Positions 1-5,736 of a stretch of 5,736 nucleotides of DNA are shown in pieces. The notes beneath the pieces were generated by a model. The model was given only the letters and a program-made list of their open reading frames with translations. It was not told the origin of the DNA and searched no databases. This DNA is from JALRAP01 sp046302815 (GTDB lineage Bacteria > Bacteroidota > Bacteroidia > AKYH767-A > OLB10), in contig JBKCHO010000112.1 in NCBI GenBank assembly GCA_046302815.1, forward strand, positions 1 to 5,736, given 5' to 3'. Position numbers and translations under genes: made by a program. The first letter of the stretch is position 1, and each line of letters opens with the position of its first letter.

Positions 1-3000
1 GTGTTCCTTTTCCAACCATAGTTGGTGCAATTATGAACATCGATAATGCAAATGGTTCCATAACCAATACATCGGTTGTCAGCTTTGGTAGTATTGGCGC
101 TCCACCAAAAATACAAGAAGTCAGTTCGCTATGCTCAGCCCCCAATGGCAACTTTTATTTTCTCACACTTGACACAGTGGGTTCAACTAACAACCAGTTA
201 AGTGCAATTGGGTTCAAGATTCAAACCTCATACAATTTTGACTATTACATCCCTGGTTATGGCTTCGGTACAAAGCAACCCATTAGCGCAACAAGAGCCA
301 ATGGCAGTGCTTTGTATACGCACAACGGACAAACTCTGCATAAGCGTAATTTGCTTACTGGCGCTGTCTTGGCTACCACATCCATTCCAGGAGGTATTAT
401 CAACACAAATCCCAATTCCGGTACCAAAACACAAGGTAATGGAGGACTGGATCTCGATAATTGTGGAAATGTATATGTTGGTTCCGGTAATGGCGTATAC
501 AAGTTCGACTCGTCCTTGAATTTGATTGCAAGTGCATCCACCTCAGGTGCGGTATATGATGTGGATGTGGCTGCGAATGGTGAAGTGGCTGCCAGCGGAG
601 TAAATTTCGTGGCATCGGTTAATTTGAGTGCTTGTTCACCCATTTTATTTTGTACCTCAATTTCCGTACAGCCCCCATCATCTGTTTCGGTATGCTCCAA
701 TAGCAGTGCAAGTATCAGCATCAGCACCATTGGCAGCGGTTTGAGCAGGCAGTGGCAGAAGAAGGCCCCTGGCTCTACGGTGTTCACGAACTGCACATTT
801 GGCGGTGTTAATGGTTTCTCTGGTGTACTAACCAACACACTCAACATAGCCAATGTCAACGGACTTAATGGTTACTCTTTCAGATGTATTGTGACAAGTT
901 CTTCGATGGTTGACACAAGCGATGTGTCGGTATTGACAGTTAACAGTCCTGCCACGGTCACCACCCAGCCAACGAATGCTGTTGTATGTTCGGGTTGGGG
1001 TACAACTTTTACAGTTGGCGCATCTGGCACTGGGTTAACCTACCAATGGGAATATGGGGTAAATACGAGCAACTTCACAAATGTTTTAAATGGAGGTACC
1101 AATATTTTTTCAGGTGTTAACTCTCCCGTTTTGAATGTGGGTAACAGCGTAGGCCTGGCGAACTACTACTTCAGATGTATTGTCAGTTCATCGGTTTGTC
1201 CACCTTCGGTTTTTTCCAATACGGCCCAGCTACTCGTTTCTTCACCAGCTGCAATCACCACCCAGCCCACATCCACAACTGTTTGCTCGGGACAAAACGC
1301 CACTTTCAGTTTGAATGCCACGGGCTCCGGGCTCACATATCAGTGGCAAAACAGGAGTGGCTCCACGGGAACTTGGTCCAACTGTGTGAATGGTGCCAAT
1401 TATAGCGGATCTGCGAGTAATACGCTGACGGTGTCGAACCTTTCGGGTCTCAGCGGTTACCAATATCGTTGCTTGGTGAACAACAGCTGCCAGTCGCCTG
1501 CCACCAGTTCTACGGCGGTATTGACCGTTAGCCCCACTCCGAGTGCCTCGATCCTGGCCGACGGCACGGCATCGAGTTCGGTTACCATATCCCCTGGTCA
1601 TGCGGTATCTCTTCAGTTGAACGGCAGTGTGAGTTCCACCAGTCCGAACATCGTATGGAGTCCATCGACTGGCTTGAGTTCGACAACCGTATCCGATCCG
1701 ATCGCCTATCCCTCGGCAACCACTACCTATACAGCCACCTTCACCAACATCTACGGATGCACCCAATTGACGAGTATCGTGGTTAACGTGAGCAGCCTAC
1801 CCTCCGCGGGTGCCATTTCGGTTGTTAGTGGCACTGGGGTGAGCGGGTTCAGCATATTCGACACCTTGCAAGTGCAAGTGAGGTTGAACGGTGTCACGAA
1901 CATATACGGTGCTTATGCGAAGCTTCGTTATTACGGTGCGTTGGCTCCGTATATGAGTTATGTGGGTTATACGGCTGGCACGATATTGGGCACGGGCTCT
2001 GGTATTATCTCCACTCCTCCGGTTACTTCGGGCAGCTATGGCTATGATTTCGGCATATCGAAAGTGGGCGCTGTTTTGGGATATTCGGGCACGGGTACTT
2101 TGTATACGTTTCTGTTCAAGCCCAATAATGTTCCCACAAGTCTTTTAGGCAGCCCGATATGTTTCTATGTTGACAACCTGTCGATCACCAACGGAGCGGG
2201 CTCACAGGTGGGGTTGACCAACCAGGGTCCATACTGTTATAATTTCACCAACCAGGTGAATGTATGGCCTGGTGACTTGGACAACAACAAAACGGTGAAT
2301 ACGGCGGACATATTGAAGATCGGTGTTTTCTATAATAGCACGGGTCCTGTTCGTCCCAACGCGAGCCTGCAATGGGTAGCCCAGCCATCCACATTGTGGG
2401 GCACGAACACCTCCAGTCCCAATAGCGATGCCTACAAGGTCTTTGCAGACGGCAACGGAGACGGCATCATCAACAATGCAGACCAGACTTCGGTGGGTTT
2501 CAACATGGGTAAGATACATGCGTATGCGGCACCGTTAGACAGCCTGTTGGATGGCAGCGGCTTCAACCGGATTTCTTCAACGGGCAACTTGTTGGTTACC
2601 CCGACTCCAGGCTATGTGAACACGAGCCAGCTGCCGCAGCAGGTGGAGTTGGATGTGAGCCTGGCCAACAGCAACGGCACCTTGGACAACCTGTACGGGA
2701 TATCGTTCGACATCACGGCGGATACGAATGTATTCGATTTGCAGAACACCACATTCGACTACACAGGTTCGATATTCGGTGCGCCATCTCAGGACTTTTT
2801 GAGCATCGAGTATGTGGCCAACGGTGTGGTGAGTGTGGGCATGACGCGTTTCAACAATGCATCAATCAACGGCAACGGACTGTTGTGCAAGGTTCGCTTG
2901 AACACACTGTCAAGCTTGAACTACCCCGACACGAACCTGGTGTTCAACGGTACAGTGGTCGCAGCCAATGACAGTTCAGGAGTTCCTTATTCGATCAACC

Positions 3001-3302
3001 CTTCTACGGTTCAGGTTCCGTATGGTTCTACGGCGGGATTGTCGGAAGGCGGCATGAGCGATGTTCGGATATATCCGAACCCGGCCAACGAATATGTACA
3101 GGTGCAGATGGGCAAGGAGGTGATGGTTCGTGAAATCAGGGTTGTGGATCAGACGGGACGGGTTGCAATCAGCAAGTCAATCAACAAAGCAATCAGGACA
3201 TCTCAAGTAGAGATATCAAAACTAGAAACAGGAGTATACACCATTCAAATAATCACAAACAATGCACAATTCAATCAAAAGGTTGTCAAGGTTAGAAAGT
3301 AG
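1..3302 (+). CDS. Large T9SS-secreted Ig/cohesin/dockerin multidomain protein, 5'-truncated by window edge
   Basis: The frame is open from the left edge (first full codon at base 3, no stop before the ATG at 33), so that ATG is probably internal and the signal peptide lies outside the window. Residues are counted from that ATG. Residues 1-200 look like the last blades of a beta-propeller (GLDLDNCGNVYVGSGNGVYKF, then VYDVDVAANGEV). Residues 209-500 are three Ig-like domains, 501-587 a PKD-like domain with W542 and repeated TTTYTATF-type strands, 592-740 cohesin-like, 743-830 a dockerin-like calcium module, 866-995 a second cohesin-like domain, and 1010-1089 a type A T9SS sorting domain. The known role of that tail is to take a Sec-exported protein across the outer membrane, where it is cleaved and the protein released or anchored. 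No catalytic motif is visible, so an adhesin or scaffold role is inferred. Base composition changes sharply within the gene. The secretion route is well supported; the function is not. Confidence 0.93.
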   Translation, partial: VPFPTIVGAIMNIDNANGSITNTSVVSFGSIGAPPKIQEVSSLCSAPNGNFYFLTLDTVGSTNNQLSAIGFKIQTSYNFDYYIPGYGFGTKQPISATRANGSALYTHNGQTLHKRNLLTGAVLATTSIPGGIINTNPNSGTKTQGNGGLDLDNCGNVYVGSGNGVYKFDSSLNLIASASTSGAVYDVDVAANGEVAASGVNFVASVNLSACSPILFCTSISVQPPSSVSVCSNSSASISISTIGSGLSRQWQKKAPGSTVFTNCTFGGVNGFSGVLTNTLNIANVNGLNGYSFRCIVTSSSMVDTSDVSVLTVNSPATVTTQPTNAVVCSGWGTTFTVGASGTGLTYQWEYGVNTSNFTNVLNGGTNIFSGVNSPVLNVGNSVGLANYYFRCIVSSSVCPPSVFSNTAQLLVSSPAAITTQPTSTTVCSGQNATFSLNATGSGLTYQWQNRSGSTGTWSNCVNGANYSGSASNTLTVSNLSGLSGYQYRCLVNNSCQSPATSSTAVLTVSPTPSASILADGTASSSVTISPGHAVSLQLNGSVSSTSPNIVWSPSTGLSSTTVSDPIAYPSATTTYTATFTNIYGCTQLTSIVVNVSSLPSAGAISVVSGTGVSGFSIFDTLQVQVRLNGVTNIYGAYAKLRYYGALAPYMSYVGYTAGTILGTGSGIISTPPVTSGSYGYDFGISKVGAVLGYSGTGTLYTFLFKPNNVPTSLLGSPICFYVDNLSITNGAGSQVGLTNQGPYCYNFTNQVNVWPGDLDNNKTVNTADILKIGVFYNSTGPVRPNASLQWVAQPSTLWGTNTSSPNSDAYKVFADGNGDGIINNADQTSVGFNMGKIHAYAAPLDSLLDGSGFNRISSTGNLLVTPTPGYVNTSQLPQQVELDVSLANSNGTLDNLYGISFDITADTNVFDLQNTTFDYTGSIFGAPSQDFLSIEYVANGVVSVGMTRFNNASINGNGLLCKVRLNTLSSLNYPDTNLVFNGTVVAANDSSGVPYSINPSTVQVPYGSTAGLSEGGMSDVRIYPNPANEYVQVQMGKEVMVREIRVVDQTGRVAISKSINKAIRTSQVEISKLETGVYTIQIITNNAQFNQKVVKVRK
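657..1532 (+). repeat. Three tandem Ig-like domain repeats (about 97 codons each)
   Basis: Units lie at about 657-944, 945-1241 and 1242-1532. Each starts with a QP-x4-7-V-C strand, has a central (Y/R)QW core tryptophan (W241, W339, W438) and ends with a Y-x-(F/Y)-R-C-(I/L)-V strand (C285, C382, C480). The cysteine pairs C221/C285, C319/C382 and C418/C480 are placed as the usual Ig disulfide. Between W and the last C each unit has a loop of N-G-x-N-x-F/Y-S-G type followed by an L-x-(V/I) strand. The units are clearly homologous in protein but mostly diverged in DNA, with short identical stretches such as TTCAGATGTATTGT at 879-892 and 1170-1183. Modules like this are common in Bacteroidota surface proteins and usually act as stalks or adhesive domains. 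Confidence 0.85.
1806..2252 (+). other. Cohesin-like domain 1 (within the T9SS protein)
   Basis: Residues 592-740 follow the order of strands typical of cohesin or cohesin-like carbohydrate-binding folds: a D-T-L-Q-V-Q-V-R-L strand, an I-Y-G-A-Y-A-K-L-R-Y-Y strand matching the cohesin G-A-x-x-x-L-x-Y-D segment, a glycine/serine-rich middle, then G-T-G-T-L-Y-T-F-L-F-K matching the G-x-G-x-L-x-x-(I/L)-x-F segment, and a final Y-V-D-N-L-S-I-T-N-G-A-G strand. It directly precedes the dockerin-like calcium loops, as seen in other Bacteroidota proteins. The call rests on pattern recognition only; another beta-sandwich family is possible. Confidence 0.55.
2259..2522 (+). other. Dockerin-like module with two calcium loops split by a tryptophan-containing insert
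   Basis: Loop 1 is GDLDNNKTVNTADILKIG (residues 747-764), with ligand positions D748, D750, N752 and D759. Loop 2 is ADGNGDGIINNADQ (805-818), with D806, N808, D810 and D817. Both match the dockerin D-x-(N/D)-x-(D/N)-x6-D calcium pattern. Classical cellulosomal dockerins separate the loops by roughly ten to fifteen residues; here the gap is about 40 residues and contains W781 and W789. In general such modules bind calcium and may dock to a cohesin or fold against a neighbouring domain. A dockerin-like or type-III EF-hand linker is the safest reading; the partner is unknown. Confidence 0.75.
2628..3017 (+). other. Cohesin-like domain 2 (within the T9SS protein)
   Basis: Residues 866-995 begin with the strand QQVELDVSL, continue through L-Y-G-I-S-F-D-I-T-A-D-T-N-V-F, and contain G-N-G-L-L-C-K-V-R-L near residues 947-956, which fits the conserved G-x-G-x-L strand of cohesin-like folds. 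A last strand near 968-988 (LVFNGTVVAANDSSGVPYSI) resembles the terminal segment of the fold. It sits between the dockerin-like module and the sorting domain. It is less clear than domain 1 and could be a generic beta-sandwich. Confidence 0.5.
3060..3299 (+). other. T9SS type A C-terminal sorting domain
   Basis: Residues 1010-1089 show the three known blocks of the Por secretion-system sorting domain: V-R-I-Y-P-N-P-A-N-E near the start, V-R-E-I-R-V-V-D-Q-T-G-R-V in the middle, and L-E-T-G-V-Y-T-I-Q-I with the final strand QKVVKVRK at the C-terminus. These are the recognised features of the type A signal that routes proteins through the type IX secretion system. The DNA from about 3165 to the stop is much richer in A/T than the DNA before it. 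Confidence 0.95.
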
Positions 3303-5328
3303 CCATGGCAATAATCAACCTGGTATCCAAAAAGGGTTTCAATTCCGACTAATACTTGGTTTAATCTGCATATCGCTTTTAGCTGTTCCAGCTTGCAAAA
3401 AAGATGACGTCAATGGTAGCGGAGGCGATAGCAATTCGCCTGTTGCTAATATAGAAGTTGATATTGTTGTGCTCGCAACAGATGAGCAAGGAGAAGATAT
3501 GCAAGGAGTTGAACTTACCATAAATGGCGTCACTGGCATAACGGATCAATTTGGAACTTGTATTTTCAAGCAAATAGCTGTTCCATCAAATCGATTTTAT
3601 GTCGGGGCTGAGAAGCAAGGGTATTTTTCGACGGGATTCGGTGGTATTCCCCAGGCAAACCAAGTCCAATATGTACGAATTAAATTGTTAAGCAAAGGCA
3701 ATCCAACCACCTTTAGCGGTACCTCCACGGGCTCAATAACCACTACGGATAATGCCCAGGTAGTTATACAACCCAATACGGTTATTGATGCTAATGGAGT
3801 CGTGCATAACGGCCAGGTCAAAGCCTATGCGCGTATGTTAAATCAAGACGATCCCGAGTTTCCAACTCTTTTTCCTGGAGGAGATTTGGCTTCTGTTAAC
3901 TCATCTGGTGAATTAACCCAACTTGAATCCTATGGCATGTTGGGCGTGGAGCTTGAGGATATGGCAGGAAATAGATTGAATTTGAACGGTAACACAAGTG
4001 CAGATGTGAGATTTCCAATAGCAGCCTCCCAATTATCTTCTGCTCCTGATAGTATTCCCTTATTGCATTTTGATGAAGAAAAGGGTGTTTGGTTACAGGA
4101 GGGTTATGCATATAAAAATGGAAGCTATTATGAGGGAAGTGTAAAGCATTTCTCATGGTGGAATTGTGATGTTCCACTACCCAACCCAGTTCCGATTATC
4201 AAAGGCAAAGTCGTTGACTGCTTCGGAAATCCAGTGCCAGGCTGTGTGGTAAGTGTTAACAATACATATACATTGACAACAAATAGCCTTGGGGAATACT
4301 CTAACTGGATTCCGGCTGGTATTAATGTTGTTGTGTCTGTTAATCCACAGCTGAATTCAAATATTTATCCTGCGGTCAGCTCTCAATCCGTCTTCATAAA
4401 TCCTGGATTGAACCTTGTGCCGGACATAGTTCTGAATTGTCCAGCAACCATAACCGGTCAGGCTGTGGATTGTGAGGGTTTGAATACACCTGTTTATGTA
4501 CGGGCCATATGGCCTAATGGAAGTACCATGTTGTTGTATTTTCCAAATGGAAATTTTCAGCTGAGTGTTGCCACAACTCCAAATATTCAACTGACTTTAT
4601 TCAATGGCACCGCTTTCAAAGATACAACCCTGTCAATTTCGTCATGGGGTGCAAATCTATCTCTGGGAAATATTGCGGTCTGTGAAATCACAGCAGGCAC
4701 CGGTTGTTCTGGTATTACATCGGTAACGGATATCGATGGTAACACATACGATGTTATATCCATTGGTAATCAGTGCTGGATGAAGCAAAATCTGAAAACC
4801 ACTCGTTACAGAAATGGAACGCAAATTGCAGGAAATTTATCATCTGCCCAGTGGAGTGCAACATCTTCAGGAGCCTATGCCGCTTATAATGACAACCAAA
4901 ACAATGTAAATAATTACGGCAATCTCTATAATTTTTACGCGGTTGTGGATCCAAGTGGTTTATGCCCCACAGGTTGGCATGTACCTACTGATAACGAGTG
5001 GGACCAAATGATTAATGTTGCCGGTGGAGTTTCTTATGCTGGCGGTCATTTAAAGGATACTGGAACTGTTCAGTTGTTTAATGGACTTTGGCAATCCCCC
5101 AATACCGCTGCTGACAATCTTACAGGATTCGATGGCCAACCAGGTGGTTACAGGAACTACAATGGAGTTTATTCAGGGTTGGGATATACGGGTTATTGGG
5201 CTTCATCCAGCACCGGAACAGCGCCTGACAAGTCATGGTTCCGGCAGTTGAATCATGATTTAGGTGCGGTTATCAAAAATGATAATGACAAGCGAATTGG
5301 TTTCTCCGTCAGGTGTGTTAAAGACTGA
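3262..5328 (+). CDS. Predicted surface lipoprotein with carboxypeptidase-regulatory-like, FAM171/CILP-like and FISUMP domains
   Basis: The reading frame has 688 codons from ATG 3262. The hydrophobic stretch LILGLICISLLAVPAC ends at C45 (codon 3394), a plausible lipobox, and is followed by K-K-D-D, so lipid-anchored export to the cell surface is likely. Residues 62-143 resemble a carboxypeptidase-regulatory-like domain (V-E-L-T-I-N-G-V-T-G-I-T-D-Q-F-G). Residues 150-303 resemble the FAM171/CILP ectodomain: QVVIQPNTVIDANGVVHNGQ, LESYGMLGVELEDMAG, IPLLHFDEEKGVWLQEG and V-K-H-F-S-W-W-N-C-D. A second regulatory-like domain covers 312-392 (IIKGKVVDCFGNPVPGCVV) and a third, weaker one 395-475. Residues 486-688 are a FISUMP domain: D-G-N-T-Y-D-V-I-S-I-G-N-Q-C-W-M-K-Q-N-L, LCPTGWHVPTDNEWDQM, Y-W-A-S-S-S and G-F-S-V-R-C-V. 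FISUMP domains are common in Bacteroidota and Fibrobacter surface proteins; their molecular role is poorly known. The start is doubtful: this ATG lies inside the previous gene, and a frameshift near 3329-3333 is possible. A structural or binding role is inferred. Confidence 0.88.
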   Translation: MHNSIKRLSRLESSHGNNQPGIQKGFQFRLILGLICISLLAVPACKKDDVNGSGGDSNSPVANIEVDIVVLATDEQGEDMQGVELTINGVTGITDQFGTCIFKQIAVPSNRFYVGAEKQGYFSTGFGGIPQANQVQYVRIKLLSKGNPTTFSGTSTGSITTTDNAQVVIQPNTVIDANGVVHNGQVKAYARMLNQDDPEFPTLFPGGDLASVNSSGELTQLESYGMLGVELEDMAGNRLNLNGNTSADVRFPIAASQLSSAPDSIPLLHFDEEKGVWLQEGYAYKNGSYYEGSVKHFSWWNCDVPLPNPVPIIKGKVVDCFGNPVPGCVVSVNNTYTLTTNSLGEYSNWIPAGINVVVSVNPQLNSNIYPAVSSQSVFINPGLNLVPDIVLNCPATITGQAVDCEGLNTPVYVRAIWPNGSTMLLYFPNGNFQLSVATTPNIQLTLFNGTAFKDTTLSISSWGANLSLGNIAVCEITAGTGCSGITSVTDIDGNTYDVISIGNQCWMKQNLKTTRYRNGTQIAGNLSSAQWSATSSGAYAAYNDNQNNVNNYGNLYNFYAVVDPSGLCPTGWHVPTDNEWDQMINVAGGVSYAGGHLKDTGTVQLFNGLWQSPNTAADNLTGFDGQPGGYRNYNGVYSGLGYTGYWASSSTGTAPDKSWFRQLNHDLGAVIKNDNDKRIGFSVRCVKD
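3337..3411 (+). other. Lipoprotein signal peptide, lipobox and candidate surface-export motif
   Basis: A short positive region with R29 is followed by the hydrophobic core LILGLICISLL and then A-V-P-A-C, where C45 would be lipidated after signal peptidase II cleavage. The proline at -2 is less usual for a lipobox but is tolerated. The next residues, K-K-D-D, fit the C-x-K-(D/E)2 lipoprotein export signal described in Capnocytophaga and other Bacteroidota, which sends lipoproteins to the outer leaflet of the outer membrane. A Gly/Ser/Asp-rich tether (N51-S59) follows. Surface exposure is inferred from this motif. Confidence 0.72.
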
Positions 5329-5366
5329 CATTTTAATCTGGATCTTTTAATCACTAATCCACAAAT
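5329..5366 (+). other. Short intergenic gap, no clear promoter or terminator
   Basis: This 38-base A/T-rich gap lies between the lipoprotein stop and the proposed TTG start of the next gene. It contains the direct repeat TTTTAATC at 5331-5338 and 5345-5352. An imperfect inverted repeat (TTAAAGA near 5319 against TCTTTTAA near 5343) has a long loop and a bulge and is too weak to call a terminator. Just inside the next gene, CAAATTTG near 5362 is one base away from the Bacteroidota -7 pattern TAnnTTTG, without a convincing -33 element. Co-transcription with the upstream gene is possible but not shown. Confidence 0.4.
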
Positions 5367-5736
5367 TTGTTAAGCCCCATTTTCAATCATATCCGCCCTC
5401 TGCATCATTGGTGCATATTTGTTTGTCTGTTGTTCTTAGCAACGGCCAATGTTTCTTTTGCACAGCAAACAAGCACTTGCTCGAACGCGGATTTTGAATT
5501 GGGCAACTTCTCTAATTGGTCGGGCACCACTGGTGGGTGTTGTCCAATTATTTCAACAGCAACAGGAATAGTGAATGGCCGTCATACCATAATGACTGGT
5601 AACGGCTTTGATCCCTTCTCAAATGGCAACATTCCAGTTGTTGCACCGGGTGGTCTTTTCTCTGCTCGTCTTGGAAACTCCAACATTGGCGCTGAAGCTG
5701 AGCAATTGAGCTACTCCTTCAGTGTAGGTACCAACA
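5367..5736 (+). CDS. N-terminal part of a secreted Bacteroidota surface protein, 3'-truncated, probable TTG start
   Basis: The frame is open from after the TAA at 5355-5357 to the right edge, with no in-frame ATG before the signal peptide. Starting at TTG 5367 gives 123 residues. Residues 1-32 make a good Sec signal peptide: an n-region with R10 and two histidines, a core WCIFVCLLFLATA, and a likely cleavage after S-F-A before Q33. The mature N-terminus holds C38, NADFELGNFSNWSG (residues 40-53), G-G-C-C-P, a G-I-V-N-G-R-H-T-I-M-T-G segment, V-V-A-P-G-G-L-F-S-A-R-L-G-N, and A-E-A-E-Q-L-S-Y-S-F at 109-118. I recognise this as the start of very large secreted Bacteroidota proteins that often carry PKD-type repeats and a T9SS tail; the rest of this one lies outside the window. 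It is probably a jelly-roll-like beta domain. The exact start is uncertain. Confidence 0.78.
   Translation, partial: MLSPIFNHIRPLHHWCIFVCLLFLATANVSFAQQTSTCSNADFELGNFSNWSGTTGGCCPIISTATGIVNGRHTIMTGNGFDPFSNGNIPVVAPGGLFSARLGNSNIGAEAEQLSYSFSVGTN

Noticed and set aside
257..859. 200-codon open frame on the minus strand
   Set aside because: It lies wholly opposite the strongly supported propeller/Ig coding region, has no recognisable domain, and is explained as a shadow of that frame.
1242..1766. 174-codon open frame on the minus strand, rich in R and G
   Set aside because: It is antisense to the third Ig and PKD-like domains; its composition mirrors the Ser/Thr codons of the sense strand and no domain is visible.
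2280..2520. Cellulosome component of a polysaccharide-degrading complex
   Set aside because: No glycoside hydrolase, carbohydrate-binding or scaffoldin gene is visible in the window; the dockerin-like loops alone do not support this.
3182..3304. Promoter for the lipoprotein gene inside the A/T-rich end of the first gene
   Set aside because: No TAnnTTTG -7 element or paired TTG -33 element was found by reading this stretch.
5319..5352. Imperfect inverted repeat TTAAAGA...TCTTTTAA after the lipoprotein stop as a terminator
   Set aside because: The stem is A/T-only except for one pair, has a bulge and a loop of about 17 bases, and lacks a GC-rich core; it would not be stable.
5331..5359. TTTTAATC direct repeats as a regulator binding site
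   Set aside because: Only two exact 8-base A/T-rich copies 14 bases apart, plus a shorter TAATC; this is easily expected by chance in such sequence.

Overview
The window reads as genomic DNA from a Bacteroidota bacterium (Sphingobacteriia/Chitinophagia/Flavobacteriia-like). Three signs support this: a type IX secretion (T9SS) sorting domain ending the first gene, a lipoprotein signal followed by a C-K-K-D-D surface-export-like motif in the second, and a cysteine-bounded NADFELGNFSNWSG-type N-terminus in the third. No clear Shine-Dalgarno sequence is visible at any start, which also fits the phylum. All three genes lie on the + strand, are closely packed, and encode exported proteins. I see no enzyme active site, tRNA, rRNA, CRISPR array or insertion sequence.

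Layout. Bases 1-3302 hold the 3' part of a very large secreted multidomain protein; its start lies left of the window. In order it has the end of a beta-propeller-like region, three tandem Ig-like domains of about 97 residues, a PKD-like beta domain, a cohesin-like domain, a dockerin-like pair of calcium loops set about 40 residues apart, a second cohesin-like domain and a T9SS C-terminal sorting domain. Bases 3262-5328 hold a lipoprotein of 688 codons as read: lipobox and export motif, carboxypeptidase-regulatory-like domains, a module resembling the FAM171/CILP ectodomain, and a C-terminal FISUMP (Fib_succ_major) domain. Its start is unclear: the only in-frame ATG overlaps the first gene by 41 bases, while an ATG two bases after the first gene's stop would give a better signal peptide if one base were added to an A5 run. 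Bases 5329-5366 are a short gap. From about 5367 to the right edge a third secreted-protein gene begins; it has no in-frame ATG before its signal peptide and probably starts at TTG.

Interpretation. The set looks like a small locus of cell-surface and extracellular adhesion or scaffold proteins: a T9SS-exported Ig/cohesin/dockerin protein, a surface lipoprotein, and another large secreted protein. Whether they work together cannot be shown from sequence. The points most worth checking are the cohesin-dockerin-cohesin arrangement in one chain, the internal base-composition mosaic of the first gene, the start or frameshift problem of the lipoprotein, and the FAM171/CILP-like module joined to FISUMP. 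I do not see clear evidence of a wholly new system.
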